A program made the position numbers and the translations under genes. The notes under the pieces were generated by a model that worked only from the letters and a program-made list of their open reading frames with translations, made no database searches and was not told the DNA's origin. A stretch of DNA of 64,000 nt from Vibrio sp. VB16 (GTDB taxonomy: Bacteria; Pseudomonadota; Gammaproteobacteria; Enterobacterales; Vibrionaceae). Location: assembly GCF_015594925.2 (NCBI RefSeq), contig NZ_CP087590.1, positions 3,162,001-3,226,000 on the forward strand, written 5' to 3'. Of this stretch, positions 51,832-61,167 are shown piece by piece (within the stretch, counting starts at the first letter, position 1; each line of letters opens with the position of its first letter).

Positions 51832-52361
51832 AACTGAACGCCTAACAAGTGAAACGCAAACGTTGTACAGCCAACCCCTAACGCAGCGCCAACAACGACA
51901 TCTGTTAAAAAATGGACACCGAGTACAACACGAGAGGCGCCGACCAGTGTCGCCCAAATCAGTGCCATAAAATAAGAGTCAGGATAGAATTGTCCTAATA
52001 GCGTCGCCATGACAAAAGCCGCAGAAGTATGTCCTGAAGGCAAGCTGTATCTATCTGAAGGGGTAATAAAAGAATTTAATTGATTCGACAGCGCTTCTGG
52101 CCGTTTGCGACGGATACTATTTTTAACTAACCAGTAAATAGGCAGTTCTATCGCGAAAGCCAATAGACCTACACCAAGAAACAAATGGCCAGCCTCTTTA
52201 TCTATGAGTAATGCTGACAGTCCAATCAATACGTATAGGTGACCATCACCTGTATGTGAAATAGCTTTACCCACTCGCGCAACATCGTGACTGAAACGAT
52301 GCTGTAGAAAGAACAGAGAGATCGCTAGATCGAATCTAGCGATTGGCTCTATCGTTCGCAT
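51828..52361 (-). CDS. PAP2-family membrane phosphatase
   Basis: This 177-residue inner-membrane protein has about five membrane segments and the three phosphatase motifs of the PAP2 family: KNSIRRKRPE (K-x6-RP), SLPSGHTS (PSGH) and SRVVLGVHFLTD (SR-x5-H-x3-D). It probably dephosphorylates a lipid phosphate such as undecaprenyl pyrophosphate or phosphatidylglycerophosphate. The stop codon overlaps the TTG start of the glycosyltransferase-like gene, so the two are co-translated and probably share a pathway. Confidence 0.9.
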   Translation of the reverse strand: MRTIEPIARFDLAISLFFLQHRFSHDVARVGKAISHTGDGHLYVLIGLSALLIDKEAGHLFLGVGLLAFAIELPIYWLVKNSIRRKRPEALSNQLNSFITPSDRYSLPSGHTSAAFVMATLLGQFYPDSYFMALIWATLVGASRVVLGVHFLTDVVVGAALGVGCTTFAFHLLGVQF

Positions 52362-52491
52362 ATTGTCGTCCTCACTGGTTACATTACATCAAATAATTTA
52401 TTCGATCTAAATGACAACGAAGTGACGATTTATTATACAAACGATGACAATCTGATATTAATTGTGTTGCAGAGTTCTACGTTGATCAGGT

Positions 52492-53418
52492 TTATTGATA
52501 AGAGAATTGTTCGATAAGAAATGATTTGAACTGGCTGCAACGCTCCGGCATTGGTTTTCTTGGTCGATAGTACATGTTTATATCAAAAGTCGCGCAAAGG
52601 TAATTATCCAACACACTGATAAGATTCTGATTCTGGATATGTTCTTTTACAATCGACTCTGGTAGATAAGCAATGCCAGCGCCACGAAGGGAGAAATCCA
52701 GCAAAATCTCACTATTATCGCACTCTAAGGCATCTTTAATCGTTACGATAGTTGGCCGACCATCAAGCTCAAAACACCATCGATTACCTCCAAGTAACGT
52801 CCGAGCATACAAGCAACGATGGCTTTTTAGTTGCTCTGGATTATCCGGTGAGCCAAAACTTTGCAAATAGCTTGGTGATGCACATAAATAGAGTGGTTCG
52901 CTAAGCAAATGTCTTTTGACCAAAAGCGAGTCTACTTGTTGTTCTCCCAAATAACTCGCATTTGCTCGAAACGCAAAATCGATGTTTAGAGCATCAAAAT
53001 CCCCTGCTTCAATAAACAATTTAAAATCTACTTTTGGGTGTAACTGCATATATCGAGATATAATATCAGTGAGGTATTGTTTAGCGAATAATGGGGTTGA
53101 GGAAATCCTGATTTCGCCTTGTAAGGTTTCTGCTAAATTTTGCACCTCTTCTATCGCTGTGTTTATGTCAGGTAAAAGACCATTAAATCGCTGGTAAAGT
53201 TTTTGACCAGCTTGCGTCGCAACCAATTGACGAGTACTTCGTTTTATTAATTCAACGCCTATAATCTCTTCTAACTCTTTCACCCACCGACTACCGGCTG
53301 CGGGCGATAATCCCTGTTCATATGAGGCTGCTTTAAATGACCCTGTCCTGATAACCGCACAGAAGAATACGATTTTATCTAAAATAGGTTGGCGACTATT
53401 CAGATGATGTTTAGACAT
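52492..53418 (-). CDS. LysR-family regulator
   Basis: The protein has 308 residues with the N-terminal helix-turn-helix (about 10-70: GSFKAASYEQGLSPAAGSRWVKELEE) and the effector-binding domain of the CrgA-like subgroup of LysR proteins. It lies downstream of the response regulator gene on the same strand with a 24-bp gap, so it may be co-transcribed with the two-component system. Its targets and effector are unknown. Confidence 0.83.
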   Translation of the reverse strand: MSKHHLNSRQPILDKIVFFCAVIRTGSFKAASYEQGLSPAAGSRWVKELEEIIGVELIKRSTRQLVATQAGQKLYQRFNGLLPDINTAIEEVQNLAETLQGEIRISSTPLFAKQYLTDIISRYMQLHPKVDFKLFIEAGDFDALNIDFAFRANASYLGEQQVDSLLVKRHLLSEPLYLCASPSYLQSFGSPDNPEQLKSHRCLYARTLLGGNRWCFELDGRPTIVTIKDALECDNSEILLDFSLRGAGIAYLPESIVKEHIQNQNLISVLDNYLCATFDINMYYRPRKPMPERCSQFKSFLIEQFSYQ

Positions 53419-53442
53419 GATGCCTCCAAAGGGAATCCCACA

Positions 53443-54072
53443 TTACTTTATTAACCCTTTTTCCAAAGCGATCATTACGAGCCCTGCTGTGGAGGTAGCC
53501 CCAAGTTTTTTCTTTATTCTAAGCCGGTGGGTTTCTACCGTTCGAACACTGATATGTAACGTGTCAGCAATATCCTTGTTACCCGCCCCACTGACAATAG
53601 CCTGAAGAACATCGGCCTCCCTTTTTGACAGCGTTTCGTCTTTTTCTTTCGGCTCTTCATTAAACTGTTCTAATAGTTTATCGGATGCTTGCGAGCTTAG
53701 GTATGAATGACCATTTGCCACCTGATTGATTGCCATCACTAACTCATCAGAGCCTACATCCTTTAACACGTATCCTTTCGCACCCGCCTTTACTGAACGA
53801 ATTACATAGTCTTTAGAATCATGCATAGACAGCATAATCACCGCCGTTTGAGCACCTGCTTTTTTAAGCCTTTCTAAAACCTCTATACCATTTAACTTCG
53901 GCATATTTATATCAAGTAGCAATACGTCGGGTTTAAGTTCTTGCGTTACTTTTAGAGCATCTTCACCCGTTCCAACACAGGCCAAAATAACAAGGTTACC
54001 TTCTCTATCTAATCGAGATTTCAGTCCATCTTGCATCAAACGGTGATCGTCGGCTAGTACGAGGCTAATCAT
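53443..54072 (-). CDS. NarL/FixJ-type response regulator of a TRAP-linked two-component system
   Basis: The regulator has 209 residues. The receiver is complete: acidic pair Asp8-Asp9, phospho-acceptor Asp54 (LLLDINMP), Thr/Ser and Lys (GYVLKDVG) positions. A LuxR-type helix-turn-helix follows (about 145-205: LSKREADVLQAIVSGAGNKDIADTL). Its start codon overlaps the kinase stop codon by 4 bp. With the divergent TRAP operon next to the kinase, it is the likely activator of that transporter. Confidence 0.93.
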   Translation of the reverse strand: MISLVLADDHRLMQDGLKSRLDREGNLVILACVGTGEDALKVTQELKPDVLLLDINMPKLNGIEVLERLKKAGAQTAVIMLSMHDSKDYVIRSVKAGAKGYVLKDVGSDELVMAINQVANGHSYLSSQASDKLLEQFNEEPKEKDETLSKREADVLQAIVSGAGNKDIADTLHISVRTVETHRLRIKKKLGATSTAGLVMIALEKGLIK

Positions 54073-55448
54073 ATAAACTCCATCTTAAGCATCACACGAA
54101 TTTCCGTTCCTTCCTCGAGATTACTGGTGACTCTAAACTCTCCACCAATCGCTTGAATTCGTTCTTTCATATTCTGTAATCCCATACTGTCTTGGCGTAA
54201 AAACTGTTGCCTTTTATCCGTTGAAACACTAAAGCCTTTTCCATCATCACTCACTGTCAGAAGTAATTTTTTGCCTTCTCTTTGCAATATAACATCGACA
54301 CCTTTTGCCTGCGCATGCTTCTCAACATTGTGCAACGCTTCTTGAACAACACGATAAAGTGTCGTTTCTACTTCAGGCACCATCTTTATTCCATCAATAT
54401 CATGTTCGAAAATGAGCTCTAATTCTGTGCGACTACGCAAATCATTGATATAAGAATCTATTCCCGCAACCAACCCCAAATCATCCAGTTGAGGCGGTCG
54501 GAGATCTCTTGATATTCTACGCAGCTCTACTATTGCCTGTTCCATGGCTTGCTTACTTGCTTGCAACTCACCCTCTTTAAGGGCCTCATCAGGCTCTTTT
54601 TGCAGGTTTTCTAAGCGATATTTAGCTGCCACGAGTAATTGATTTACACCATCATGTAACTCTCTGGAAACTCTTTTTCTCTCATTTTCTTGCGATTCAA
54701 TAATCTGTTGATTGAGTAAACTCATTTGCTCATTTGCTAATTTACGCACATTTAAGTTTAACGATGCTCCCAAACCAGCAACCAACGATACAGCAATAAA
54801 TACAACAACAAACAATGCTGCCGAACTTTTGCTTACATTCATATCAAAGCCATTCTGCATGTGTGATATTTGATTTTCCACATCATCTAAATAAACACCG
54901 GTTCCAACCATCCATCGCCATTTATCAAGAGAAACGGCGTAACTAAGCTTGGGTAAAGGTTCTTGTTTCGAAGGTTTGTGCCAAAAGTAATCGACAAAAC
55001 CGCCTCCATGCCTAGCGACATAGATAAGCTCTTGAAGTAGTTTTTTGCCCTTAAAATCTTCGACATCCCACCAGTTTTTTCCGACTCGATCTTTCTGGTG
55101 CGGTAGAACTAATGCTATGCCATCCCAGTCATACACAAAGAAGTACCCATCACTCCCATATGTGAGCTGACTCAATTTTTCAGAAACTATTTGCTTCGCA
55201 GTTTGCTCATCAAGCGTTGAATCTAAGTAATAAGGTTCAATGCTTTTTATCGCCAGTTCAACGTACTGTTTAAGTTCTTGTTTTTTTGAAGTCACAATAT
55301 TACTTCGTGTAAGTTTGACCTCATCTTCGACAAGGGTTTTTGCCTGACTAAACAATAAGCTAGCAACAATCGCCACGACCATAATTAATGGCAAAACTGA
55401 GAGCAAAATTATATTTATCGACAGTTTTCTACTGTTAACAAACTCCAT
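54069..55448 (-). CDS. Sensor histidine kinase with periplasmic Cache domain
   Basis: This 459-residue inner-membrane kinase has a membrane segment near 10-32, a periplasmic single-Cache sensor domain (about 33-200, with YFFVYDWDGIALVLPHQKDRVGKNWWD), a second membrane segment near 207-227, then a HisKA_3 domain with the phospho-acceptor His in SRELHDGVNQLLVAAKY, and a HATPase_c domain. Cache domains of this type bind carboxylates and related small molecules. The divergent TRAP operon, 219 bp away, suggests that the kinase senses the transported carboxylate. Confidence 0.93.
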   Translation of the reverse strand: MEFVNSRKLSINIILLSVLPLIMVVAIVASLLFSQAKTLVEDEVKLTRSNIVTSKKQELKQYVELAIKSIEPYYLDSTLDEQTAKQIVSEKLSQLTYGSDGYFFVYDWDGIALVLPHQKDRVGKNWWDVEDFKGKKLLQELIYVARHGGGFVDYFWHKPSKQEPLPKLSYAVSLDKWRWMVGTGVYLDDVENQISHMQNGFDMNVSKSSAALFVVVFIAVSLVAGLGASLNLNVRKLANEQMSLLNQQIIESQENERKRVSRELHDGVNQLLVAAKYRLENLQKEPDEALKEGELQASKQAMEQAIVELRRISRDLRPPQLDDLGLVAGIDSYINDLRSRTELELIFEHDIDGIKMVPEVETTLYRVVQEALHNVEKHAQAKGVDVILQREGKKLLLTVSDDGKGFSVSTDKRQQFLRQDSMGLQNMKERIQAIGGEFRVTSNLEEGTEIRVMLKMEFI

Positions 55449-55667
55449 TACATCACCTTATATGGATTAACAATATGTACGTAGTTTTACTGTATTTTTT
55501 TTCTGGCTACGTAATTTCACTGATAAGAATTGCGCAATTCCCCCAATATCCGACAGTTTCAATCCAACCTAAACTAACCACAAATGTAACATCAATTTAA
55601 CAATTTTAACTATTAGATGTTCACATTTTGACTTAACAAGGAATTTGTCCCCTACAAGGAGAACAGA

Positions 55668-56735
55668 ATGAACATGAATAAAATTGCTCTTGCGACCACT
55701 ATTGCTATTGCAACAACTGGTTTTACTATGAGCGCTAACGCGGCAAGCAAAATATTGCTGAAAACCCCTGTCGCTTTCGGTACTCATCTACCGGCTCTAG
55801 GCACCCCCATAAAGTGGTACGCCGACCGCATTACTGCCATGTCTGGTGGCACAATAAAAATGAAAATTTATGAACCAGGTAAGCTGGTCAACCCAGCGGA
55901 AATACTAGACGCTGTTTCTACTGGTAAAGTAAATTCAGGTTATGCGACAGCGGGTTATTGGCAAGGCAAACTCCCAGCTTCTGCACTCTTTTCTGCGGTA
56001 CCTTTTGGCCCAGAAGCTGGCGAATATATGGCTTGGTTATATTTTGGTAACGGACTAAAACTGTATCAAGAAATGTATGATCAGGGTGGCTACAATGTGA
56101 AAGTGCTCCCATGCGCCATCATTTCTCCTGAAACATCAGGCTGGTTTAAGAAGCCAATTGAAAAACCAGAAGATCTGAAAGGTTTGAACATGCGTTTCTT
56201 CGGTCTTGGTGCTTCCGTAATGGAAAAACTGGGAGTAGGTACGGTTCAACTGCCTGGTGGTGAGATATTTGGTGCACTTGAAAAAGGCGCCATTGATGCT
56301 TCTGAATTTTCTCAACCCGCAATTGATCAACGCTTAGGTTTCCACAAAATAGTTAAATACAACTACTTCCCTGGATGGCATCAACAGTCCACTGTTTTTG
56401 AACTACTCATTAACAAAGATACTTGGGCAAAAATGGACGAGTCTCAGCAAACTGCGGTTGAAACTACCTGTATGGCTACCATGACGTATTCCATAGCGGA
56501 AGGTGAAGCCATACAGTTCGATGCGATGAAGAAAGCCAAAGAAAATGGTGTTGAAATTCGTTACTGGAATGACGAAATGCTCAGCCTATTCGAATCCACT
56601 TGGCTAGAAGTTGTCGACGAAAAAACCAGTGCTGATCCATTCTTTAACAAGGTATGGCAAGACCTGAGTGAGTTCAGAGAAGGCTATGCACTTTGGGAAG
56701 CCAATGCGTTCCTGCCGCGTGCAACACGTAAGTAA
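55668..56735 (+). CDS. TRAP transporter substrate-binding protein (DctP type)
   Basis: The 355-residue periplasmic protein has a Sec signal peptide (about 1-26, ending SANA) and the DctP fold. The segment KGLNMRFFGLGASVMEKLGVGTVQLPGGEIFGALEKGAIDA carries the conserved Arg that contacts the carboxylate. By sequence it resembles the TakP/lactate-type group that binds 2-oxo or hydroxy monocarboxylates. The ribosome site AAGGAG is strong. A hairpin (56754-56776) separates it from the permease genes and may keep binding protein levels higher. Confidence 0.9.
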   Translation: MNMNKIALATTIAIATTGFTMSANAASKILLKTPVAFGTHLPALGTPIKWYADRITAMSGGTIKMKIYEPGKLVNPAEILDAVSTGKVNSGYATAGYWQGKLPASALFSAVPFGPEAGEYMAWLYFGNGLKLYQEMYDQGGYNVKVLPCAIISPETSGWFKKPIEKPEDLKGLNMRFFGLGASVMEKLGVGTVQLPGGEIFGALEKGAIDASEFSQPAIDQRLGFHKIVKYNYFPGWHQQSTVFELLINKDTWAKMDESQQTAVETTCMATMTYSIAEGEAIQFDAMKKAKENGVEIRYWNDEMLSLFESTWLEVVDEKTSADPFFNKVWQDLSEFREGYALWEANAFLPRATRK

Positions 56736-56753
56736 TATTTCAAACCCCTAAAT

Positions 56754-56776
56754 GCCAGCCTAAGGCTGGCGCTTTT
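56754..56776 (+). terminator. Intercistronic hairpin between dctP and dctQ
   Basis: GCCAGCC-TAA-GGCTGGC is a tight 7-bp stem followed by GCTTTTC, 18 bp after the dctP stop codon. It probably acts as a partial terminator or message-stabilising hairpin. Confidence 0.65.
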
Positions 56777-56790
56777 CTAAGGAGGAGCCC

Positions 56791-57333
56791 ATGAGTAAGG
56801 TTGTATCGTCGCCGCCCTCTGTTCCCATTTATCTGCACATAGAAAATGGCATCAATGCGATAAGCAAGTTTGTCGCTTGGACCAACTTAATTCTTGTGCT
56901 GGTTATTATTGTTCAAGTCGTTTTGAGAAAGGTGTTCTCTAGCGGCCTAATCCAGCTAGAAGAACTGCAATGGCATCTATATGCGACCGCAGTAATGTTT
57001 GGTACCGCATACGCGCAAGTTAGTAATCTTCATGTTCGCGTTGACCTTTTTTACCACAAGTTTAGCGAAAAGAAGAAAGCATTGGTCGACATGCTTGGTT
57101 TGACCATATTTGCCATCCCGTTCGTCATCATTGTTATTTTACACTCTTACGATTTCGCCTACGAATCATGGAGAGTCAATGAGAGCTCTTCCTCGCCGTC
57201 AGGTTTGCCATATCGTTGGTTAATTAAAAGCGTTATTCCTGTCAGCTTTACACTTCTTTTACTCTCAATAATCGCAAGAATTTTACGAAATATTGAAACA
57301 TTAGCTAAAGGGGCACAACATGGAAGCGAATGA
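56791..57333 (+). CDS. TRAP transporter small permease (DctQ type)
   Basis: This 180-residue inner-membrane protein has four membrane segments and typical DctQ marks: VVLRKVFSSGLIQLEELQWHLYATAVMFG and NLHVRVDLF after the second helix. It joins binding protein and large permease. Its end overlaps dctM by 14 bp and its ATG follows the site AAGGAGGAG. The gene order P-Q-M is standard. Confidence 0.92.
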   Translation: MSKVVSSPPSVPIYLHIENGINAISKFVAWTNLILVLVIIVQVVLRKVFSSGLIQLEELQWHLYATAVMFGTAYAQVSNLHVRVDLFYHKFSEKKKALVDMLGLTIFAIPFVIIVILHSYDFAYESWRVNESSSSPSGLPYRWLIKSVIPVSFTLLLLSIIARILRNIETLAKGAQHGSE

Positions 57334-58705
57334 GTGGATTGTAATCGCCATGTTTGGCTCGTTTATTGTTCTTCTTTTTACGGGTATTCCTGTCGCCTAT
57401 GTATTGGGAGGCATTGGCGTTATTTTTGCTGCTGTAGGGTATTTTGCTGATATTTATTTGGATACTTTTACAGGGCTCGATTACACAAGTTTAGGTCTTG
57501 TAGTTAATCGTATTTATAAGATCATGGACAACTGGATTTTGGTTGCACTCCCTATGTTTATCTTTATGGGAAACATGTTAGATAAATCTGGAATAGCTGA
57601 AAAACTGATGTCGTCCATGCAAAAGCTATTTGGAAAGGTACATGGTGGTTTAGCGATTACGGTGATGGCAATTGGTATTATTTTGGCCGCTTCCACTGGC
57701 ATCATTGGTGCCTCTGTCGTTTTGCTTGCCGTTATGTCTTTGCCTACCATGATGCGTCAGGGTTATCACTTACCCTTAGCGCTAGGTACCATCGCTTCCG
57801 CTGGTACATTAGGGATACTTCTCCCTCCTTCTATCATGTTAGTGATTATGGCTGATCAACTTGGATTATCTGTTGGTGACCTTTTCATGGGCGCTATTTT
57901 CCCTGGCCTATTACTAGGTGCAATGTACATCATTTATATCTTAGTCGTCGGCAAGCTTAACCCTGAAAAAGCCCCGGTACCTCATGATGTTGAACCTGTG
58001 GACTGGAGCATTATTTTTCAAGTATTTAAAGACATTACTCCAACCATTATCTTGATATTTATTGTTCTTGGATCAATCTTCGCAGGGATAGCCACCCCAA
58101 CTGAAGCCTCAGGTATTGGCGCCATGGGAGCAACATTGTTGGCCGCCTATAATAGAAGACTGAGCTTAAAAGTAATGAAAGAAGTTTTGCTCTCTTCCTT
58201 CGGAACAACCGCTTATATTTTCATGATTTTTCTTGGTGCCTCTTGTTTTGCCTTAGTATTAAGAGAATTGGGTGGTGACGAACTAATAGAGTCATTCTTA
58301 AGCGGCTTACCCTTTGGACCTTATGGCATTATTGCTTTCATTCTATTCATTGTTTTCTTGCTTGGTTTCTTTTTAGATTGGATTGAAATCACCTTGATTG
58401 CGCTACCGCTTTTAGCCCCTGTAATTTCAAATCTGGGTATTGAGCTCGATGGTCATGGCGTTGTGGATAATCCAAGCCTTGTATGGTTTGTCATGTTAGT
58501 TGCAATGGCCTTACAAACAAGCTTCTTAACACCACCAGTAGGGTTTGCTCTGTTTTATTTAAAGGGCGTTTGTCCAGAAGGTGTCGAACTCAAAGATATC
58601 TACAAAGGTGTGATGCCATTCATCTTTATTCAGATTCTGGCTCTGGTTTGTCTTGTGATTTGGCCTCAGTTGGTACTTTGGCTTCCAAGTGTCGCTTATG
58701 GCTAA
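57320..58705 (+). CDS. TRAP transporter large permease (DctM type)
   Basis: The 461-residue transport subunit has about 12 membrane segments. Segments such as LGTIASAGTLGILLPPSIMLVIMADQ and TPTEASGIGAMGATLLAAYNRR are typical of the DctM family, and LTPPVGFALFYLKGV near the end carries the substrate-site signature. With the DctP and DctQ proteins it imports, with sodium, a carboxylate sensed by the divergent two-component system. It is somewhat longer than the DctM protein of the uronate locus (435 residues). Confidence 0.92.
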   Translation: MEANEWIVIAMFGSFIVLLFTGIPVAYVLGGIGVIFAAVGYFADIYLDTFTGLDYTSLGLVVNRIYKIMDNWILVALPMFIFMGNMLDKSGIAEKLMSSMQKLFGKVHGGLAITVMAIGIILAASTGIIGASVVLLAVMSLPTMMRQGYHLPLALGTIASAGTLGILLPPSIMLVIMADQLGLSVGDLFMGAIFPGLLLGAMYIIYILVVGKLNPEKAPVPHDVEPVDWSIIFQVFKDITPTIILIFIVLGSIFAGIATPTEASGIGAMGATLLAAYNRRLSLKVMKEVLLSSFGTTAYIFMIFLGASCFALVLRELGGDELIESFLSGLPFGPYGIIAFILFIVFLLGFFLDWIEITLIALPLLAPVISNLGIELDGHGVVDNPSLVWFVMLVAMALQTSFLTPPVGFALFYLKGVCPEGVELKDIYKGVMPFIFIQILALVCLVIWPQLVLWLPSVAYG

Positions 58706-58728
58706 TAGGTGACAACAGATAGTTAAGC

Positions 58729-58801
58729 GGGCAACTGGTTATAGACAGTGGGCAAAGACCTCCCCTATAGTCTACTTATTATATCCAGTTGCCCCTTTTT
58801 T
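58729..58801. terminator. Terminator between dctM and lptG
   Basis: GGGCAACTGG at 58729-58738 pairs with CCAGTTGCCC at 58785-58794 and is followed by CTTTTTT. The 46-nt loop is long, but the 10-bp stem and T-run suit rightward termination. Confidence 0.65.
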
Positions 58802-58803
58802 CG

Positions 58804-59874
58804 TCACAATTTTCGCCGTAGCAGTATAATTGCGAGCGCTAAAAACAGAAGACTCGGCGCCACAGCACCGACAATTGGCGGGATTTGATACACCAAGCTA
58901 AGCGGCCCAAAAAATTCACTGGAAATGTAGAACGTAAACCCGGCGATAATACCAGAAATAATCCTCGCCCCCATCGTGACAGTCCTCAGCGGACCAAACA
59001 CAAATGAGAGGGCCATTAACATCATAACGGCAATAGACAGCGGTTGAGTCATTTTTCGCCAAAATGCCAACTCATACCTAGCAGCATCCTGCTCTGAAGC
59101 TTTGAGATAATTAACGTAATCATAAATACCAGACAAAGAAAGCTCTTCTGGTTTCACCGTTACCACATCCAATTTGTCTGGCTCTATCGTCGACTTCCAG
59201 TCATAAGTTTTAAGATCCTTTTTAGATAATTGGATATTATCCTTTAGATAAGTAAGTTGGACGTTTTTCATCTGCCAAATATTATTGCCAATATAATCGG
59301 CACTATTGGCATAGATAATGGTATTGAGGTCTTTGTCCTTATCAAACTGCCAAACCGTTAATGCTTTTAGCGATTTATCATCAATGCGCCCAATATAGAT
59401 ATAATTATCTGCATCTTTTGCCCACACGCCACTTCTTACCGAAACAATCGTACCGCCAGAAATGGAGAATGCTCGTAATTCACGCGCCATTTTAATCGTC
59501 TGAGGAGAACCCCATTCTCCTAACGCCATCACCATAATCATTAATGGTATTGCCGTTTTTAACACAGATAAGCCAACATCTAACTTAGAAAAACCAGAGG
59601 CTTGCATTACCGTTAACTCAGAGCTAGACGCCAGCATACCAAGAGCAATCAATGCCCCAAGTAGTGTCGCCATAGGAAAAAACATCTCGATATCTCTAGG
59701 CATACCGAGTAGCACAAAATAAAGCGCTTGAACAAGATCATAGCTACCTCGGCCAACCTTTCTAAGTTGCTCAACATACTTAATAATGCCGGACAACCCA
59801 ACTAAAGTGGATAACGTTAGAAAGGTTGTCGCAATGATGGTTCTACCAATGTAGAGATCGAATATCTTAAACAC
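58804..59874 (-). CDS. lptG: LPS export permease LptG
   Basis: The 356-residue inner-membrane protein is one of the two permeases of the LptB2FG transporter, which extracts lipopolysaccharide from the inner membrane and feeds it to LptC/LptA. It has the family layout of three N-terminal membrane segments, a periplasmic beta-jellyroll domain (about 130-260) and three C-terminal segments. The start FDLYIGRTIIATTFLT is typical of LptG. The gene overlaps lptF by 8 bp, as usual. Confidence 0.95.
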   Translation of the reverse strand: MFKIFDLYIGRTIIATTFLTLSTLVGLSGIIKYVEQLRKVGRGSYDLVQALYFVLLGMPRDIEMFFPMATLLGALIALGMLASSSELTVMQASGFSKLDVGLSVLKTAIPLMIMVMALGEWGSPQTIKMARELRAFSISGGTIVSVRSGVWAKDADNYIYIGRIDDKSLKALTVWQFDKDKDLNTIIYANSADYIGNNIWQMKNVQLTYLKDNIQLSKKDLKTYDWKSTIEPDKLDVVTVKPEELSLSGIYDYVNYLKASEQDAARYELAFWRKMTQPLSIAVMMLMALSFVFGPLRTVTMGARIISGIIAGFTFYISSEFFGPLSLVYQIPPIVGAVAPSLLFLALAIILLRRKL

Positions 59875-60976
59875 GTTTAGCCAACCTTCTCTGCTTAAAA
59901 TTATCGATAAATCGTCTTACAGGGACGCTATCCATATAGTTGAGGATTAAACCCGCAAAAAGCAGCGAGAGATTCACAGGCCACATCCCGATAAGAACAG
60001 GAAGCCCACCACCTTCTATACCTGACTTACTGGCGCTAAGCGCAAGAAAATAGGTCATATAGATAAGAATCGCTGGCCCCATTTTGGCAAAGCGGCCTTG
60101 TCGTGGGTTAACCGCTGACAACGGTATAACGATGAGGGTCAATAACGGTATACAGACTATTAAAGATAGTCGCCATTGCAATTCTGCTTGCGCTTTTTTG
60201 TCTGGGTTATTGATCAGTGTTAGCGTCGGTAAATCATCCCAGTCACGCCCTTTTTTGGTGACTTCCCTTTGACCAATCAACGCCTCATATTCTTCATAAT
60301 CAGTTATCATGTAGTCAAGACGTCTTGGCAAACCTTCATAACGTGAGCCATCGTATAACGAAAGGATTTGTCTCCCATCTTCAAGCTCTTTTGCTAGACC
60401 AGATTCTGCGATCATGACACTGGGAAGAAGAGAGTCTTTGGGAATAATCTGGGCAACGAATACGTTACTCAATTTTTTATCTTTAAGATCGCCAATAAAT
60501 ACGACGGCGGAACCATCTGGAGTTCGTTGAAACTGCCCTTTTTGAAGCAGGTCAACGCTATTATCAGCAGATAATTGCTCCATGGTCTCTACACGTTTAT
60601 CTAAAGCCCACGGTGTTAACCAAAGTGTATTTAACCCAGCTAATATCGACGTAATTAATGCCAAATAAAGTGCAGCTTGAATGAGAAATTTATTACCCAT
60701 TCCGGTAGCATTCATTACAGTAATCTCACTTTCGGCATATAAACGGCCAAAAGTGATTAATATGCCAACAAATATACTTAACGGCAGAATCATTGCTGCC
60801 ATCGCAGGCATGTTTAAGCCTACCAAAGTCAAAATCAGACTAGCAGGGATATCACCATCTGATGCCTGAGCCAGAATACTGATAAACTTCTGACTAAGAA
60901 ACACCAAGAATAGTACGAAAAAGATCGCAATTTGACTTTTGATTGTCTCGCGGATCAAATATCTGACAATAATCAC
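59867..60976 (-). CDS. lptF: LPS export permease LptF
   Basis: The 369-residue partner of LptG has the same layout: N-terminal membrane helices with IIVRYLIRETIKSQIAIFFVL, a periplasmic domain and C-terminal helices. Its sequence QFQRTPDGSAVVFIGDLKDKK in the periplasmic part is typical of the family. It is divergent from pepA with a 191-bp gap that must contain both promoters; this arrangement is the same in Vibrio and E. coli. Confidence 0.95.
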   Translation of the reverse strand: MIIVRYLIRETIKSQIAIFFVLFLVFLSQKFISILAQASDGDIPASLILTLVGLNMPAMAAMILPLSIFVGILITFGRLYAESEITVMNATGMGNKFLIQAALYLALITSILAGLNTLWLTPWALDKRVETMEQLSADNSVDLLQKGQFQRTPDGSAVVFIGDLKDKKLSNVFVAQIIPKDSLLPSVMIAESGLAKELEDGRQILSLYDGSRYEGLPRRLDYMITDYEEYEALIGQREVTKKGRDWDDLPTLTLINNPDKKAQAELQWRLSLIVCIPLLTLIVIPLSAVNPRQGRFAKMGPAILIYMTYFLALSASKSGIEGGGLPVLIGMWPVNLSLLFAGLILNYMDSVPVRRFIDNFKQRRLAKRV

Positions 60977-61167
60977 GTTAAAAGACCCTATAGAAAACTT
61001 GTTTTTTTACTCTAATCACTATAATTTCTCGATGAACCTTTTATTTTATCAAATTATGACTCAATGTTGATTGAACAACTTTTGTTTATTTTAGTTCAAT
61101 TTGGAACAAAGTAGACGGCGATTATCTAACATTTAGTTCTGTTTGTCTTTAACTAGTAGGAGTTTAC

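Noticed and set aside
51832..51957. N-terminal extension of the glycosyltransferase frame, rich in Cys and Arg
   Set aside because: It overlaps the PAP2 gene and only reflects that gene in another frame; the family starts at MKILYGV.
55449..55667. Sigma-54 promoter before the TRAP dctP gene
   Set aside because: A TGGC is present but no GC element at the correct distance; the NarL-type regulator also does not need sigma-54.
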